A stretch of 37,376 nt of DNA from Endomicrobiia bacterium (GTDB lineage: Bacteria > Elusimicrobiota > Endomicrobiia > Endomicrobiales > Endomicrobiaceae). Below the pieces are notes generated by a model that saw nothing but the letters and a program-made list of their open reading frames with translations, was not told the origin of the DNA and did not search any database. Made by a program: the position numbers and the translations under genes. The number at the start of each line of letters is the position of its first letter. The stretch's first letter is position 1. The DNA lies in the NCBI GenBank assembly GCA_025998295.1, contig BNVT01000003.1, forward strand, positions 1 through 37,376. The letters run 5' to 3'. Below are positions 29,107 to 37,376 of the stretch, piece by piece.

Positions 29107-29751
29107 TTATACTTGTCTTGTCTTGTCTTCAAATGAGAGTAAACTATTACGATAATACTCATATTGTTTTTTCCTTGCCTCAAGTTCTGCCTCCAGTTCC
29201 GCCTCAAGCTCTGTAAATTTATCCAGTATTCTCACTATTTCATTTTGCACTTCTTGTGGCGGAGTTGGAATCTTCAGCTCCAACACGCTTCTCATGGTTG
29301 GGTGTTTTATACCAGAACCACGATAAAAACTTTCAAGTAATTCATTATTTACCGACATCCAATAATAAAGAAATTTATTTAGTAACACATTCGTATCAAG
29401 CGATGTAGCAATACGATTGTCAGCCGTTACAAATTTTCCTTTATAGTATTTGATATTTGCCCCTCCACCCCCTGGAATGGCAACTATTTCACCATCGCAT
29501 AGATTATTCTCAGCGAGTTCTTCATTTGTCCAGCCAATATAATTACCAGTGGATAATAATCTCACATTTCCAGTTGGTCGTTCCAACTCCTTAAACCGAT
29601 TAGCAGGCACATACGGATATTTTATAACTTTTCTTTGCTTCTCGTGTTCAATCCCGTTGAACCTTTTATCCCAAGCAGTAAGCTCCCAGAGTTCTTTATA
29701 TTCCACGCCATTGGGATAATACTTCTTTATAAGTTCGTCAATTTTACTCAT
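29107..29751 (-). CDS. hsdS: Type I restriction-modification specificity subunit HsdS, N-terminal half
   Basis: 214 residues beginning MSKIDELIKKYYPNGVEYKE, a typical HsdS start, with the first target-recognition domain and the central conserved helix (PTPPQEVQNEIVRILDKFTE and KKQYEYYRNSLLSF). The central helix carries the tandem repeat ELEA-ELEA-ELEA, encoded by three 12-bp units. It ends at TAA 29107, directly after three AGACA units. Truncated one-domain HsdS proteins can in some systems dimerise and recognise palindromic targets, so this half may still work with HsdM. Confidence 0.85.
   Translation of the reverse strand: MSKIDELIKKYYPNGVEYKELWELTAWDKRFNGIEHEKQRKVIKYPYVPANRFKELERPTGNVRLLSTGNYIGWTNEELAENNLCDGEIVAIPGGGGANIKYYKGKFVTADNRIATSLDTNVLLNKFLYYWMSVNNELLESFYRGSGIKHPTMRSVLELKIPTPPQEVQNEIVRILDKFTELEAELEAELEARKKQYEYYRNSLLSFEDKTRQV
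29114..29128 (-). repeat. Pentanucleotide repeat (AGACA)3 at the hsdS stop
   Basis: Three AGACA units on the coding strand, four bases before the TAA that divides hsdS. Units of five would shift frame if gained or lost. Confidence 0.75.
29177..29212 (-). repeat. Three 12-bp repeats encoding ELEA units in the HsdS central helix
   Basis: Units GCCTCAAGTTCT, GCCTCCAGTTCC and GCCTCAAGCTCT (plus strand), each adding four residues. This is the position and length of the TAEL repeats known from EcoR124-type HsdS, whose copy number sets the spacer length of the DNA target. Confidence 0.75.
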
Positions 29752-29979
29752 TTATTTTCCTCATTGCTATTTTCATGTTCTTTGTCATTCCCGCAAAAGT
29801 GGGAATACATTTAACATGGATACTCGCTTTCGCGAGTATGACAAGCAAAGTCGTCACTTTGCAGGACGATATTAAGGTTAGATTCTGCGTCTTCACGCAA
29901 AATGACGACAACAAAATATCTTTCTATCAATTTTTCAGTGGATTGATGACAAACAAAAACGTCGCACTTAGTACTGTTG
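29752..29979. repeat. Gene-free stretch with palindromic repeats
   Basis: No gene is seen. It contains the palindromic elements TTCCCGCAAAAGTGGGAA (29788-29805) and TACTCGCTTTCGCGAGTA (29821-29838), each next to a conserved ATGAC-type flank, plus weaker copies. They belong to the same family as the elements at 29983, 30464 and 30551. Confidence 0.65.
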
Positions 29980-30284
29980 TCATTGCCGCAAAAGCGGGAA
30001 TCCATTTTCATACAAATCATTCCAATTTGGATTTATTTTTTCAATAAGCTCTATTTTCCAAATTCTATTCCATTTTTTTAACATTTTCTCACTTTTTATT
30101 GCAGCATTAACATCGTTACAAGATTCACAATATACAAGTTTATACAAAGAATATTTTTTACTAAACCCGTCTATCATTTTATTTTTATGCTCGTATATTC
30201 TTTTTGCAATATTGCTTGTGACACCTATGTATAAAGTTTCTCTGGGCTTGTTGGTAATAACATAAACATAATATTGTTTTCCAT
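29980..30284 (-). pseudogene. GIY-YIG nuclease-like gene, frameshifted near the start
   Basis: The frame reads KQYYVYVITNKPRETLYIGV, then TSNIAKRIYEHKNKMIDGF and KKYSLYKLVYCESCNDVNAA, ending NPNWNDLYENG. This is a single-domain GIY-YIG protein of about 100 residues (YVYVITN and LYIGVTSN are the two core strands). The only plausible ATG (30284) is one base out of register: ATGGAAAACAA would need five A instead of four. The last residues (GFPLLRQ) are encoded by a palindromic repeat that has replaced the natural end. Such small nucleases are common in host-associated genomes; function unknown. Confidence 0.7.
29983..30000. repeat. Palindromic repeat element at the 3' end of the GIY-YIG gene
   Basis: TTGCCGCAAAAGCGGGAA, one mismatch from the consensus TTCCCGC-N4-GCGGGAA; it supplies the last codons and stop of the GIY-YIG frame. 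Confidence 0.7.
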
Positions 30285-30463
30285 AGGTTATTTAATTTGG
30301 ATCCCTCCACCGATGGAGACATTTGGGTACAGGCTAACTTTTACGGGAATGACAAAGACAAAATGTAAATTTACGGCAAAGACACGCAACTAATTTGCTG
30401 CTTTTGGTATCAAGGCTAAGCCTTTACCACTTTTACAAAAATGGAAACTAAGGACAACTTGGA

Positions 30464-30481
30464 TTCCCGCTTTAGCGGGAA
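30464..30481. repeat. Palindromic repeat element
   Basis: TTCCCGCTTTAGCGGGAA, preceded by ACTTGGA and followed by TGACGACAAAAGC. Confidence 0.8.
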
Positions 30482-30550
30482 TGACGACAAAAGCAACAGC
30501 AACAGAAATTACTGCGTCACAAGGCGAGTATGACGACAAAAGCACTTGGA

Positions 30551-30568
30551 TTCCCGCTTTTGCGGGAA
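30551..30568. repeat. Palindromic repeat element
   Basis: TTCCCGCTTTTGCGGGAA, preceded by CACTTGGA and followed by TGACAACGAAAGC, the same context as the copy at 30464. It lies just past the hsdM stop (30600) and could fold at the end of the hsdM transcript. Confidence 0.8.
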
Positions 30569-30599
30569 TGACAACGAAAGCAACGATATTGGTGTTTTT

Positions 30600-32219
30600 T
30601 CATTTTAATCCGCTCTCAATATCTGTAACGATTTTATCTATTTCTTTACGAAGTTCATGCTCCCGGGCTACTATTTGTTTAATTTGCGCATTAAGCTTAA
30701 CAATATCCACCAATTCCATAGTGTCTTTCTGCTCCACATAGCTGCTAACGGCTAAATTATAATCGTTAGCTTCAATATCTGCATTATTAACAAGTTTTGC
30801 AAAGTGTCTTATATTTTTACGCTCTGTAAATGCTTGTAAAATCTTATTTTGATTGACCTCTGTAAGTTTGTTTTTATTGCCGCCGCGCACAAACTCCGCT
30901 GAGGCGTCAATAAATAGGGTTTTGTTGTCAGTTTTATTTTTCTTTAATACAATAACACAAGTGGCTATGCCTGTGCCAAAAAACAAATCCGGCGGAAGCT
31001 GAACAATAGTGTCAATAAAGTTATTATCTATAAGATATTTGCGGATTTTTTGTTCCGCCCCGCCGCGATACAAAACTCCGGGGAATTCAACTATTGATGC
31101 CGTACCGTTTGTGGCAAGCCAAGAAAGACAGTGCATAACAAAAGCAAGATCTGCTTTTGACTTTGGCGCAAGCACACCGGCAGGCGTAAAACGAGGGTCA
31201 TTGATAAGCAAAGGATTTGTGTCGCCGTCCCACTTAATTGAATATGGCGGATTAGTAACTATGGCTTCGAACGGTTCATCGTCCCAATGTTTAGGGTCTA
31301 TAAGCGTGTCCCCGTGAGCAATATCAAAACTTTCGTAGCTAATATCGTGCAAAAACATATTTATACGGCAAAGGTTATACGTGGTGATATTAATTTCCTG
31401 CCCATAAAAGCCGTTGCAGACATTTTCTTTTCCCAAAATTTTAGCAAATTTTAGCAAGAGCGAGCCTGAACCGCAGGCAGGGTCATACACTTTATTAACT
31501 TCCGTTTTGCCTACAAGCGTTATTTTAGCAAGTAACTGGCTTACTTCTTGCGGGGTAAAGAACTCCCCGCCAGATTTACCTGCATTTGCAGCATACATTG
31601 TCATTAAAAATTCATAAGCGTCGCCAAAAACATCAATGGTATTATCGTTGTAATCGCCAAGTTTTAAGTCGGCAATAACGTTAATTAGTTTAACAAGTTT
31701 TTCATTTCTCTTCTGGACGCTTGAGCCTAATTTGTTGCTATTTATGTCAATATCGTCAAACAGTCCTTTTAAGTTGCCCTCGCTACTTGCACCTTGTGCA
31801 GAAGTTTCAATATTTTTAAATACTTTGGATAAAGTTTCGTTTAGATTATCATCACTTGCGGCTTTATAGCAGATATTTTCAAATAGTTCCGAAGGCAATA
31901 CAAAAAAACCCTTTTCATCAACAATATCTTCTTTTGCAAGTTTAGCCTCTTTGTCAGAGCTTTTGGCATAGTCAAAATTCTTCTCACCTGCTTGGTGTTG
32001 TTGTTTGTTAATATAACTAGAAAGGTTTTCGGATATGAAGCGGTAAAATAAAAAACCTAGAACATAGCTTTTAAAGTCCCACCCGTCCACACTGCCGCGC
32101 AGGTCATTAGCCATTTTCCATATAGTGGCGTGTAAGGCTTGTCGCTCTTGTTCTTTTTTGTTGTTGAAAGTATTTTTATTAAATAGGGTGCTAACAGCTT
32201 GTTTGTTGTTTGCTGTCAT
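30600..32219 (-). CDS. hsdM: Type I restriction-modification DNA methyltransferase subunit HsdM
   Basis: Adenine-N6 methyltransferase subunit, 539 residues. It has the N-terminal HsdM helical domain (TIWKMANDLRGSVDGWDFKS, YVLGFLFYRFISE), the SAM-binding motif DPACGSGSLLL (246-256), the catalytic NPPY (323-326), GGEFFTPQEV before motif I, and a C-terminal coiled coil that contacts HsdS. First gene of the locus. It is complete, so methylation needs only a working HsdS. Confidence 0.96.
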   Translation of the reverse strand: MTANNKQAVSTLFNKNTFNNKKEQERQALHATIWKMANDLRGSVDGWDFKSYVLGFLFYRFISENLSSYINKQQHQAGEKNFDYAKSSDKEAKLAKEDIVDEKGFFVLPSELFENICYKAASDDNLNETLSKVFKNIETSAQGASSEGNLKGLFDDIDINSNKLGSSVQKRNEKLVKLINVIADLKLGDYNDNTIDVFGDAYEFLMTMYAANAGKSGGEFFTPQEVSQLLAKITLVGKTEVNKVYDPACGSGSLLLKFAKILGKENVCNGFYGQEINITTYNLCRINMFLHDISYESFDIAHGDTLIDPKHWDDEPFEAIVTNPPYSIKWDGDTNPLLINDPRFTPAGVLAPKSKADLAFVMHCLSWLATNGTASIVEFPGVLYRGGAEQKIRKYLIDNNFIDTIVQLPPDLFFGTGIATCVIVLKKNKTDNKTLFIDASAEFVRGGNKNKLTEVNQNKILQAFTERKNIRHFAKLVNNADIEANDYNLAVSSYVEQKDTMELVDIVKLNAQIKQIVAREHELRKEIDKIVTDIESGLK

Positions 32220-32321
32220 AAAGTTTTTTTACCTTTTTTAGAGAATTTTGCATGATTTGCTTGTAAGTACGCAAGGACAAACGCATGAAAAAATCTCAAG
32301 ATGTATCAACGCTTTAGCTAA

Positions 32322-35300
32322 TTAACTATAATGCAGTTCTACTGAATCTTTAGAACCTATTGCCGCTTCAACATCGTAGATAAATTCATTCGAACAATCG
32401 GATAAATAGCCTGTTTCTATAGAAAATTTACCGTGAAGAGAATCTTCTAAATACAGATAAACCTTTGCTTTGCCTTTATGTGTTTTAAAAATTTTCTTTA
32501 GATCTTCACTTAAGGTATCATCGTACCTAGTTGTCGAAATTTTTACATGTATTTCTCCACAGTTTGACGGAAATTTCTTTTTAGCTTCATCCATTGTCAT
32601 TATATCTTCTACTATTATTTCGGGCTGTCCCTGCGCACCCATCAATCCACCTTTTACCACAACAATATTATTAGGCGTAAGATGCTTGCCAAATTTTTCA
32701 AAATTCTTTGGAAAGAGTATCGCATCCACACCACCGTATAGATCTTCTATTTTAAATCTTGCATAAGATTCTTTTTTTGTTTTTGAAATAAGTTTTTTTA
32801 CGGAAGCTATCATACCAGCTATGCGAACAATCTGCGCTGTTTTAAAATCAACATTTTCTACAGGTTCTGGAAGTTTGTCGAGCCTGTAATCAGAATAGGC
32901 AGTAAGATCTTTCTTCATAGGAGTTAAGGGATGCCCTGAAAGATAAAATCCTAAAACTTCTTTTTCAAAGTATAAAGCTTCAAGCGACTCAAGAGGTTTT
33001 GTTTTTTGTAACGACGATATGCTTGTCATAACCTCCGAGCTATCGAAAAGAAAACCCTGAGCAGATTCTTTATCTTGTTTTATTTTTGCAGCTTTATCAA
33101 CAGATGAATCTATACTTTTAAGCAAACTAGCTCTTGTTTCAAGCTTGTTTTTACCAAAAGTATCAAATGCTCCTGCTTTTGCGAGACTTTCAAGCGCTTT
33201 TTTATTAGTTGACTTTAAATTTATCCTCTGTAAAAAATCGTCCCAATCATTAAAAAATTTAATACTTCCATCGTCCATTCTTGCATGCTCTATGGATTCC
33301 GTCAACCCTTCGCCAACATTTTTAACTGCAAGCAAACCGAAACGTATATTTTTATCTTCTATTTTAAATTTCCCATTAGAATGTTGTATATCTGGAGACA
33401 ATATCTCAATACCAAAAAGAGCAGCATCGTCTAGGTACATTGCAAGTTTGCTTTCTTCGTTATCTTTTACAGCTGAGCGACCTATTTCGCTGTTAAGCAA
33501 AGCAGTTAAATATTCAAGAGGATAATTTGCCTTTAAGTACGCTGTTCTGTAAGAAACTACACCATACGCCGCAGAATGAGATTTGTTAAAACCATATCCT
33601 GCAAAAGCTAAAATGTTATTAAAGATTTTTTCGGATTTTCTTCTATCGATGTTTTTTTCTTTAGCACCATTTGTAAATTTTTCTCTTTCTTTTTCAATAA
33701 CTTCAGGTATTTTTTTACTCATTGCTTTACGCAAACTGTCCGCTTCTCCCGGGGTAAACCCCGCAAGCACAACTGACATTTTCATTACTTGTTCCTGATA
33801 CAAAATAACACCGTAAGTACTTTTTAAAATAGGCTCTTGTAATGGATGATCGTAAACAATTCTTGTTCTGCCATGCTTACGATTTACAAAATCATCCAGC
33901 ATTCCAGATCCCATAGGGCCAGGACGATATAAGGCAATTAAGGCTACTACATCGTCAATAGTGTTTGGTTTAAGTTTCCTTATTAACTCTCTCATACCTT
34001 TGCTTTCCAGCTGAAACACACCCATGGTCTTAGCTTCAGCAAGCAGTTCGTAGGCTTTTTTATCATCCAAAGGAATATCGTCTAATTTGAACTCAAGATT
34101 TTTTTTGCGTATAAATTTAATGCAATCGTCAATAATGGTAAGTGTTCTTAATCCTAAGAAATCAACTTTTAAAAGACCCAACCGTGGCAATACAACGCCG
34201 TCGTACTGGGTTGTAATAATATCTTTTGAACCTTTAGCAAGAGGAGAATAATTTGTAATTTCTTCGTTTGCTATAACTAGTCCTGCGGCATGTACGCCGG
34301 TATGTCTTTTAAGACCTTCAAGTTTTTGCGAAGTAACTATAAGTTTTGAAATTCTTTCATCTGTTTTAACAAGTTTTGACAAATCTGCAGAAATCTCTAA
34401 AGCTTCGGCAATACTTGCATTTTGTGGAACAAGCTTTGCAATGTTATTTGATTCCGTCGGCGTAAAGCCCATAACTCGCGCAACATCCTTTATAACGAGT
34501 CTAGACTGCATTGAGCCAAATGTTATAATTTGCGCGCATTTTTCTTCGCCGTATTTTTGGCGCACATATTTTATAACTTCATCGCGACCTGAATCTGCAA
34601 AGTCTATATCCAAATCGGGCATTGAACGTCTGTCGGGATTTAAAAACCTTTCAAACAATAAATCGTATTTTAGCGGACAAATATCTGTAACACCCAAAGA
34701 ATATGCAACCATAGAGCCTGCTCCGGAGCCTCTTCCGGGACCTACCGGAATTTCATGATCTTTTGCATATTTTATAAAGTCTGATACTATTAAAAAGTAA
34801 GACGCGAAACCCATCCTATTAATAATGGAAAGTTCATGCCTTAATCTTTCCTCATGCTCTGGTTTAATTGTGCCATATCTTCTCAAAAGACCCTGACGAC
34901 AAAGTGTTTCCAAATATTGCGAGTCAGATTTATATTCTTTTGGAACCTGAAATTGAGGCAAAAGCAATTTGTCTGTATTTATTTCGACATTGGTTTTTTC
35001 AGCAATCACTAAAGTGTTTTTTATAGCCTCAGGTGTATAAGAAAATGTTTTTATCATATCTTCTGGACTACGGTAATAAAAAAGATCTGAGTCAAAACGC
35101 AGTCTTTTGGCATCATCTAACATCTTACCAGTACCAATACAGAGTAAAATATCATGGATTTGGGAATCTTCTCTTCTCAAAAAATGACAATCATTTGTTG
35201 CAACGATGGGAATTCCAGTTTTATTTGACAGTTCAATAAGTCCGGGTATTATTCTTTGTTGATCGCTAAGACCATTATCCATAATTTCTATATAAAAATT

Positions 35301-35846
35301 ATCTTTGCCGAAAATATCGCGATACTCTATTGCCACTTTTTGCGCTTTTTTGACATTTCCTTTAAGCAAAGCTGACGCAATTTCGCCTGCAAGACAACCA
35401 GAAAGAGCAATAAGCCCTTTTCTGTATTTTTTTATAACTTCTTTATCAATTCGAGGTTTATAATAAAAACCTTCGGTAAATCCCACGCTTACCAAACGCA
35501 TAAGATTCTGATACCCTTCAAAATCTTTTGCAAGTAGTGTTAAATGGTTGTAATTGCCACCATCTTCAGACATTCTGTCGATATTTTTATCAAACCGTGA
35601 CTTTGGAGCGACATATACCTCGCAACCTATGATTGGTTTTATACCGCTTTGCTTTGCTGTCCAGTAAAATTCCATAGCGCCATACATATTGCCGTGATCG
35701 GTAATAGCAAGCGCCGTCATTTTATATTCATTAGCTATAAGTTTAAAGAGTTCGCCGGGCTTTCCTCTGTCATCAGTTAGTCTACAAGCACCGTCAAGAA
35801 GGGAGTATTCGGTATGATTATGTAAATGTACAAATTCTGTTGTCAT
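32322..35846 (-). CDS. dnaE: DNA polymerase III subunit alpha
   Basis: Replicative polymerase of the C family, about 1174 residues from ATG 35846 (an in-frame TTG at 35894 would add 16 residues). The N-terminal PHP domain opens FVHLHNHTEYSLLDGACRL. The polymerase core has GRGSGAGSMVAYSLG and the catalytic PDLDIDFAD. The FNKSHSAAYGVVSYRTAYLK block is followed by the helix-hairpin-helix region and a C-terminal OB fold (VRIAGMIASVKKLISKTKKE). Complete; it shows none of the damage seen in accessory genes. Confidence 0.97.
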   Translation of the reverse strand: MTTEFVHLHNHTEYSLLDGACRLTDDRGKPGELFKLIANEYKMTALAITDHGNMYGAMEFYWTAKQSGIKPIIGCEVYVAPKSRFDKNIDRMSEDGGNYNHLTLLAKDFEGYQNLMRLVSVGFTEGFYYKPRIDKEVIKKYRKGLIALSGCLAGEIASALLKGNVKKAQKVAIEYRDIFGKDNFYIEIMDNGLSDQQRIIPGLIELSNKTGIPIVATNDCHFLRREDSQIHDILLCIGTGKMLDDAKRLRFDSDLFYYRSPEDMIKTFSYTPEAIKNTLVIAEKTNVEINTDKLLLPQFQVPKEYKSDSQYLETLCRQGLLRRYGTIKPEHEERLRHELSIINRMGFASYFLIVSDFIKYAKDHEIPVGPGRGSGAGSMVAYSLGVTDICPLKYDLLFERFLNPDRRSMPDLDIDFADSGRDEVIKYVRQKYGEEKCAQIITFGSMQSRLVIKDVARVMGFTPTESNNIAKLVPQNASIAEALEISADLSKLVKTDERISKLIVTSQKLEGLKRHTGVHAAGLVIANEEITNYSPLAKGSKDIITTQYDGVVLPRLGLLKVDFLGLRTLTIIDDCIKFIRKKNLEFKLDDIPLDDKKAYELLAEAKTMGVFQLESKGMRELIRKLKPNTIDDVVALIALYRPGPMGSGMLDDFVNRKHGRTRIVYDHPLQEPILKSTYGVILYQEQVMKMSVVLAGFTPGEADSLRKAMSKKIPEVIEKEREKFTNGAKEKNIDRRKSEKIFNNILAFAGYGFNKSHSAAYGVVSYRTAYLKANYPLEYLTALLNSEIGRSAVKDNEESKLAMYLDDAALFGIEILSPDIQHSNGKFKIEDKNIRFGLLAVKNVGEGLTESIEHARMDDGSIKFFNDWDDFLQRINLKSTNKKALESLAKAGAFDTFGKNKLETRASLLKSIDSSVDKAAKIKQDKESAQGFLFDSSEVMTSISSLQKTKPLESLEALYFEKEVLGFYLSGHPLTPMKKDLTAYSDYRLDKLPEPVENVDFKTAQIVRIAGMIASVKKLISKTKKESYARFKIEDLYGGVDAILFPKNFEKFGKHLTPNNIVVVKGGLMGAQGQPEIIVEDIMTMDEAKKKFPSNCGEIHVKISTTRYDDTLSEDLKKIFKTHKGKAKVYLYLEDSLHGKFSIETGYLSDCSNEFIYDVEAAIGSKDSVELHYS

Positions 35847-35894
35847 AATAAAAAACACCCATCTTTTGGATTTTTGTTTGATGTCATTATTCAA

Positions 35895-36273
35895 ACCGCC
35901 GGCATTATATCATTTTTTAGAAATTTGTTTTAATCTTTAATGTGTTGGTTAGCGACAAACGCATGAAATAGATTTCACGACGAGATTGATTTTAGATTTA
36001 AGCAAATTCCATGGGCTATTATTTAGCATCACCGACGATACTCAAGAACCAAAAGAGCTCTCATGCGTTTTGCCTGCGTGTTGGTTCTTTACGATAAATA
36101 TATGAAAGACACATGCTTTATCAGTTGCCGTTGTAGTCATTATCTCTCTCTCTGCAGAGATGTTAGAATGAGATTCTACAGATTATTGACAAACCGAATT
36201 ATAATATCGTACCATACCTGCCATCAAACTTCGGAAGTATTTTTATAAAAAACAGTGCAACAGGGTATAATAA
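35895..36273. other. Divergent intergenic region between dnaE and the oxidoreductase gene
   Basis: It holds a copy of the 14-mer repeat (35955-35968) with the extended similarity to the window start (GATTTTAG, then AAATTCCAT at about 36005). A small inverted repeat, AGAATGAGATTCT, lies at 36165-36177. Otherwise only promoter candidates are visible. Confidence 0.5.
36186..36215 (+). promoter_or_regulatory. Candidate sigma-70 type promoter for the oxidoreductase gene
   Basis: TTGACA at 36186-36191 and TACCAT at 36210-36215 with 18 bases between, about 58 bases before the start codon at 36274. The -10 matches only four of six consensus positions, so this is tentative. Confidence 0.35.
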
Positions 36274-36849
36274 ATGCAAATTGAGGTGGTCATAGCTGGC
36301 TTTGGTGGACAGGGCGTTCTTTTGGCAGGAACTTTGATGGCACAAGCAGCAATAGAACAGGGTTTGTATACAACATGGTTTCCATCTTATGGAGCAGAAA
36401 TGCGAGGAGGAACAGCTAACTCTACTGTTATTGTATCAAGTGATGAAATCGGTTCACCATTTGCTTCTAATCCTAATGTTTTAGTAGCATTGAACGAACC
36501 GTCGCTGGATAAATTTATGCCAGTAATGATCGACGAAGCTGTGATAATTGCAAATTCTTCTGTTATATCACAGGATAGACAGTACAAAATAAAACCCTAT
36601 TTTGTACCTGCTGCAGATATTGCAAGCAAAGAAATTAAGAACATAAGAACCGCCAACATGGTTTCGATTGGAGCATTAATTAAAGCACTTGAAATACGCC
36701 ACATTAACGCAGAAAGACAAACTAATAATAAAAAAAATCTTACTTTAAAAAATGCGTTATCCGCATGCGAAAAAGCGTTTGCCCTAAAATCGCAACTTAT
36801 TGAAGTTAATAAGAAAGCAATTCGGGCGGGATACGATTTTATAAGGTAA
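36274..36849 (+). CDS. 2-oxoacid:ferredoxin oxidoreductase, gamma subunit
   Basis: 191-residue catalytic gamma-type subunit (PorC/KorC/VorC family) of an oxygen-sensitive enzyme that oxidatively decarboxylates a 2-oxoacid to acyl-CoA with ferredoxin. Family blocks are VVIAGFGGQGVLLAGTLMAQ, the FPSYGAEMRGGTANSTVIVS motif and NMVSIGALIKAL. The start follows CAGGG. The alpha and beta subunits are not within the window; they would normally be just upstream, but dnaE is there on the other strand. The substrate (pyruvate, 2-oxoglutarate or branched chain) cannot be decided. A GNAT gene follows after 19 bases. Confidence 0.9.
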   Translation: MQIEVVIAGFGGQGVLLAGTLMAQAAIEQGLYTTWFPSYGAEMRGGTANSTVIVSSDEIGSPFASNPNVLVALNEPSLDKFMPVMIDEAVIIANSSVISQDRQYKIKPYFVPAADIASKEIKNIRTANMVSIGALIKALEIRHINAERQTNNKKNLTLKNALSACEKAFALKSQLIEVNKKAIRAGYDFIR

Positions 36850-36868
36850 AATATTCGGAGATACGATA

Positions 36869-37324
36869 ATGAATTTGAGATCGGCAAAGGTTACAGACGT
36901 AAAAGAAATGCACAAGCTTGTTGAGCGTTACGCAAACAATAAAGAGATGCTGCATAGATCTTTAAACGCTGTATACGAGAATATTCAGGAGTTTGTCGTA
37001 CTTGAAAATGAAGGTCGAATAGTTGGTTGTGGTGCTCTTCATGTTTCTTGGGATGATTTGGCAGAAGTAAAAGCGTTGGCTGTAGCTGAAGAATTTAAAA
37101 GGCAAGGTCTCGGCAGAAAAATTGTTGAAAAACTGCAGGAAAATGCCGTAGCTTTAGGAATATATAAAGTTTTTACATTAACTTTTAAACCTGAATTTTT
37201 CATCAAGTTAGGATATAAAGTAATTCTTAAAGAAACTCTCCCTCGTAAAATCTGGAACGAATGCATCAACTGTTACTTGTTTCCAGACTGTGGCGAAATT
37301 CCGTTATTGATATCGCTAAAATAA
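36869..37324 (+). CDS. GNAT acetyltransferase, N-acetylglutamate synthase-like (ArgA type)
   Basis: 151-residue GNAT protein. HRSLNAVYENIQEFVVLENE and GRIVGCGALHVSWDDLAEVK at the start, the acetyl-CoA loop EEFKRQGLGRKIVEKL in the middle, and the end PRKIWNECINCYLFPDCGEI correspond to short, kinase-less N-acetylglutamate synthases that begin arginine synthesis from glutamate. ATG 36869 has a CGGAG site upstream. Probably co-transcribed with the preceding oxidoreductase subunit. The exact substrate is inferred from similarity of these blocks. Confidence 0.85.
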   Translation: MNLRSAKVTDVKEMHKLVERYANNKEMLHRSLNAVYENIQEFVVLENEGRIVGCGALHVSWDDLAEVKALAVAEEFKRQGLGRKIVEKLQENAVALGIYKVFTLTFKPEFFIKLGYKVILKETLPRKIWNECINCYLFPDCGEIPLLISLK

Positions 37325-37376
37325 GTATCTTGGTAGCTGTTATCGGCAAAAGGTATAAAACTACGTTAGCGGCATT

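Larger units (their letters stand above)
30285..30599. other. Gene-free spacer downstream of hsdM
   Basis: Apart from the palindromic elements at 30464 and 30551 and a partial copy near 30340 (ACGGGAATGACAAAGAC), I see nothing coding here. Confidence 0.5.

Noticed and set aside
29114..29128. (AGACA)n as a reversible switch joining the hsdS halves.
   Set aside because: The halves are already in the same frame; gaining or losing units would not remove the TAA and would shift the downstream half, so the repeat alone cannot join them.

Overview
This is an AT-rich bacterial chromosome segment. It carries housekeeping genes (gpmA, an ftsH-like protease, pta, gyrB, an envC-like gene, ftsX, serS, dnaE), a 2-oxoacid:ferredoxin oxidoreductase gamma subunit, and many decaying genes. 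Anaerobic ferredoxin metabolism, Pta-type acetate metabolism, an outer-membrane barrel remnant, a lipoprotein and abundant pseudogenes fit an anaerobic, probably host-associated Gram-negative. An Endomicrobium-like (Elusimicrobiota) bacterium is my best guess, but it is inference from gene content only. I saw no tRNA, rRNA or CRISPR array.

Layout. (1) 1-6572, plus strand: gpmA, a compact FtsH-like protease, a lipoprotein, then an acyl-CoA synthetase and phosphate acetyltransferase pair. (2) 6573-7187: remnant of an IS3-family transposase. (3) 7188-16878, minus strand: an almost gapless surface-polysaccharide operon. In transcription order it holds a SAM methyltransferase, a polysaccharide-deacetylase-like protein, a radical SAM enzyme, a small unknown protein, a second methyltransferase, a left-handed beta-helix acetyltransferase, a 43-residue ORF, heptose-7-phosphate kinase, phosphoheptose isomerase, a DUF4422-GT8 glycosyltransferase and a GT2 glycosyltransferase. 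Its upstream half looks richer in G+C than its surroundings. (4) 16879-23648: gyrB, envC-like and ftsX lie between inverted copies of a roughly 300-bp IS200/IS605-type remnant, with remnants of glycogen-synthase-like and outer-membrane-protein genes. (5) 23649-24929: serS. (6) 25026-32219: a type I restriction-modification locus (hsdM, split hsdS, rhuM fragment, hsdR), with palindromic repeats and a broken GIY-YIG gene between hsdM and hsdS. (7) 32322-37324: dnaE, the oxidoreductase gamma subunit and an N-acetylglutamate-synthase-like acetyltransferase.

The most striking signal is in region 3. Five of its genes contain G homopolymers of 7-9 on the coding strand, and one also has an interrupted G6-A-G5 run. 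Two tracts are in register (GT2 G9, radical SAM G8). Three are out of register and split recognisable proteins (acetyltransferase G9, methyltransferase G9, methyltransferase G7). For each broken gene I could work out which tract length restores the frame. This is the architecture of poly-G phase-variable surface-glycan loci such as those of Campylobacter. It is superimposed on real gene decay: the two methyltransferase genes also carry in-frame stops, and several genes have extra single-base shifts outside the tracts. The locus may therefore be a phase-variable glycan locus caught while degenerating.
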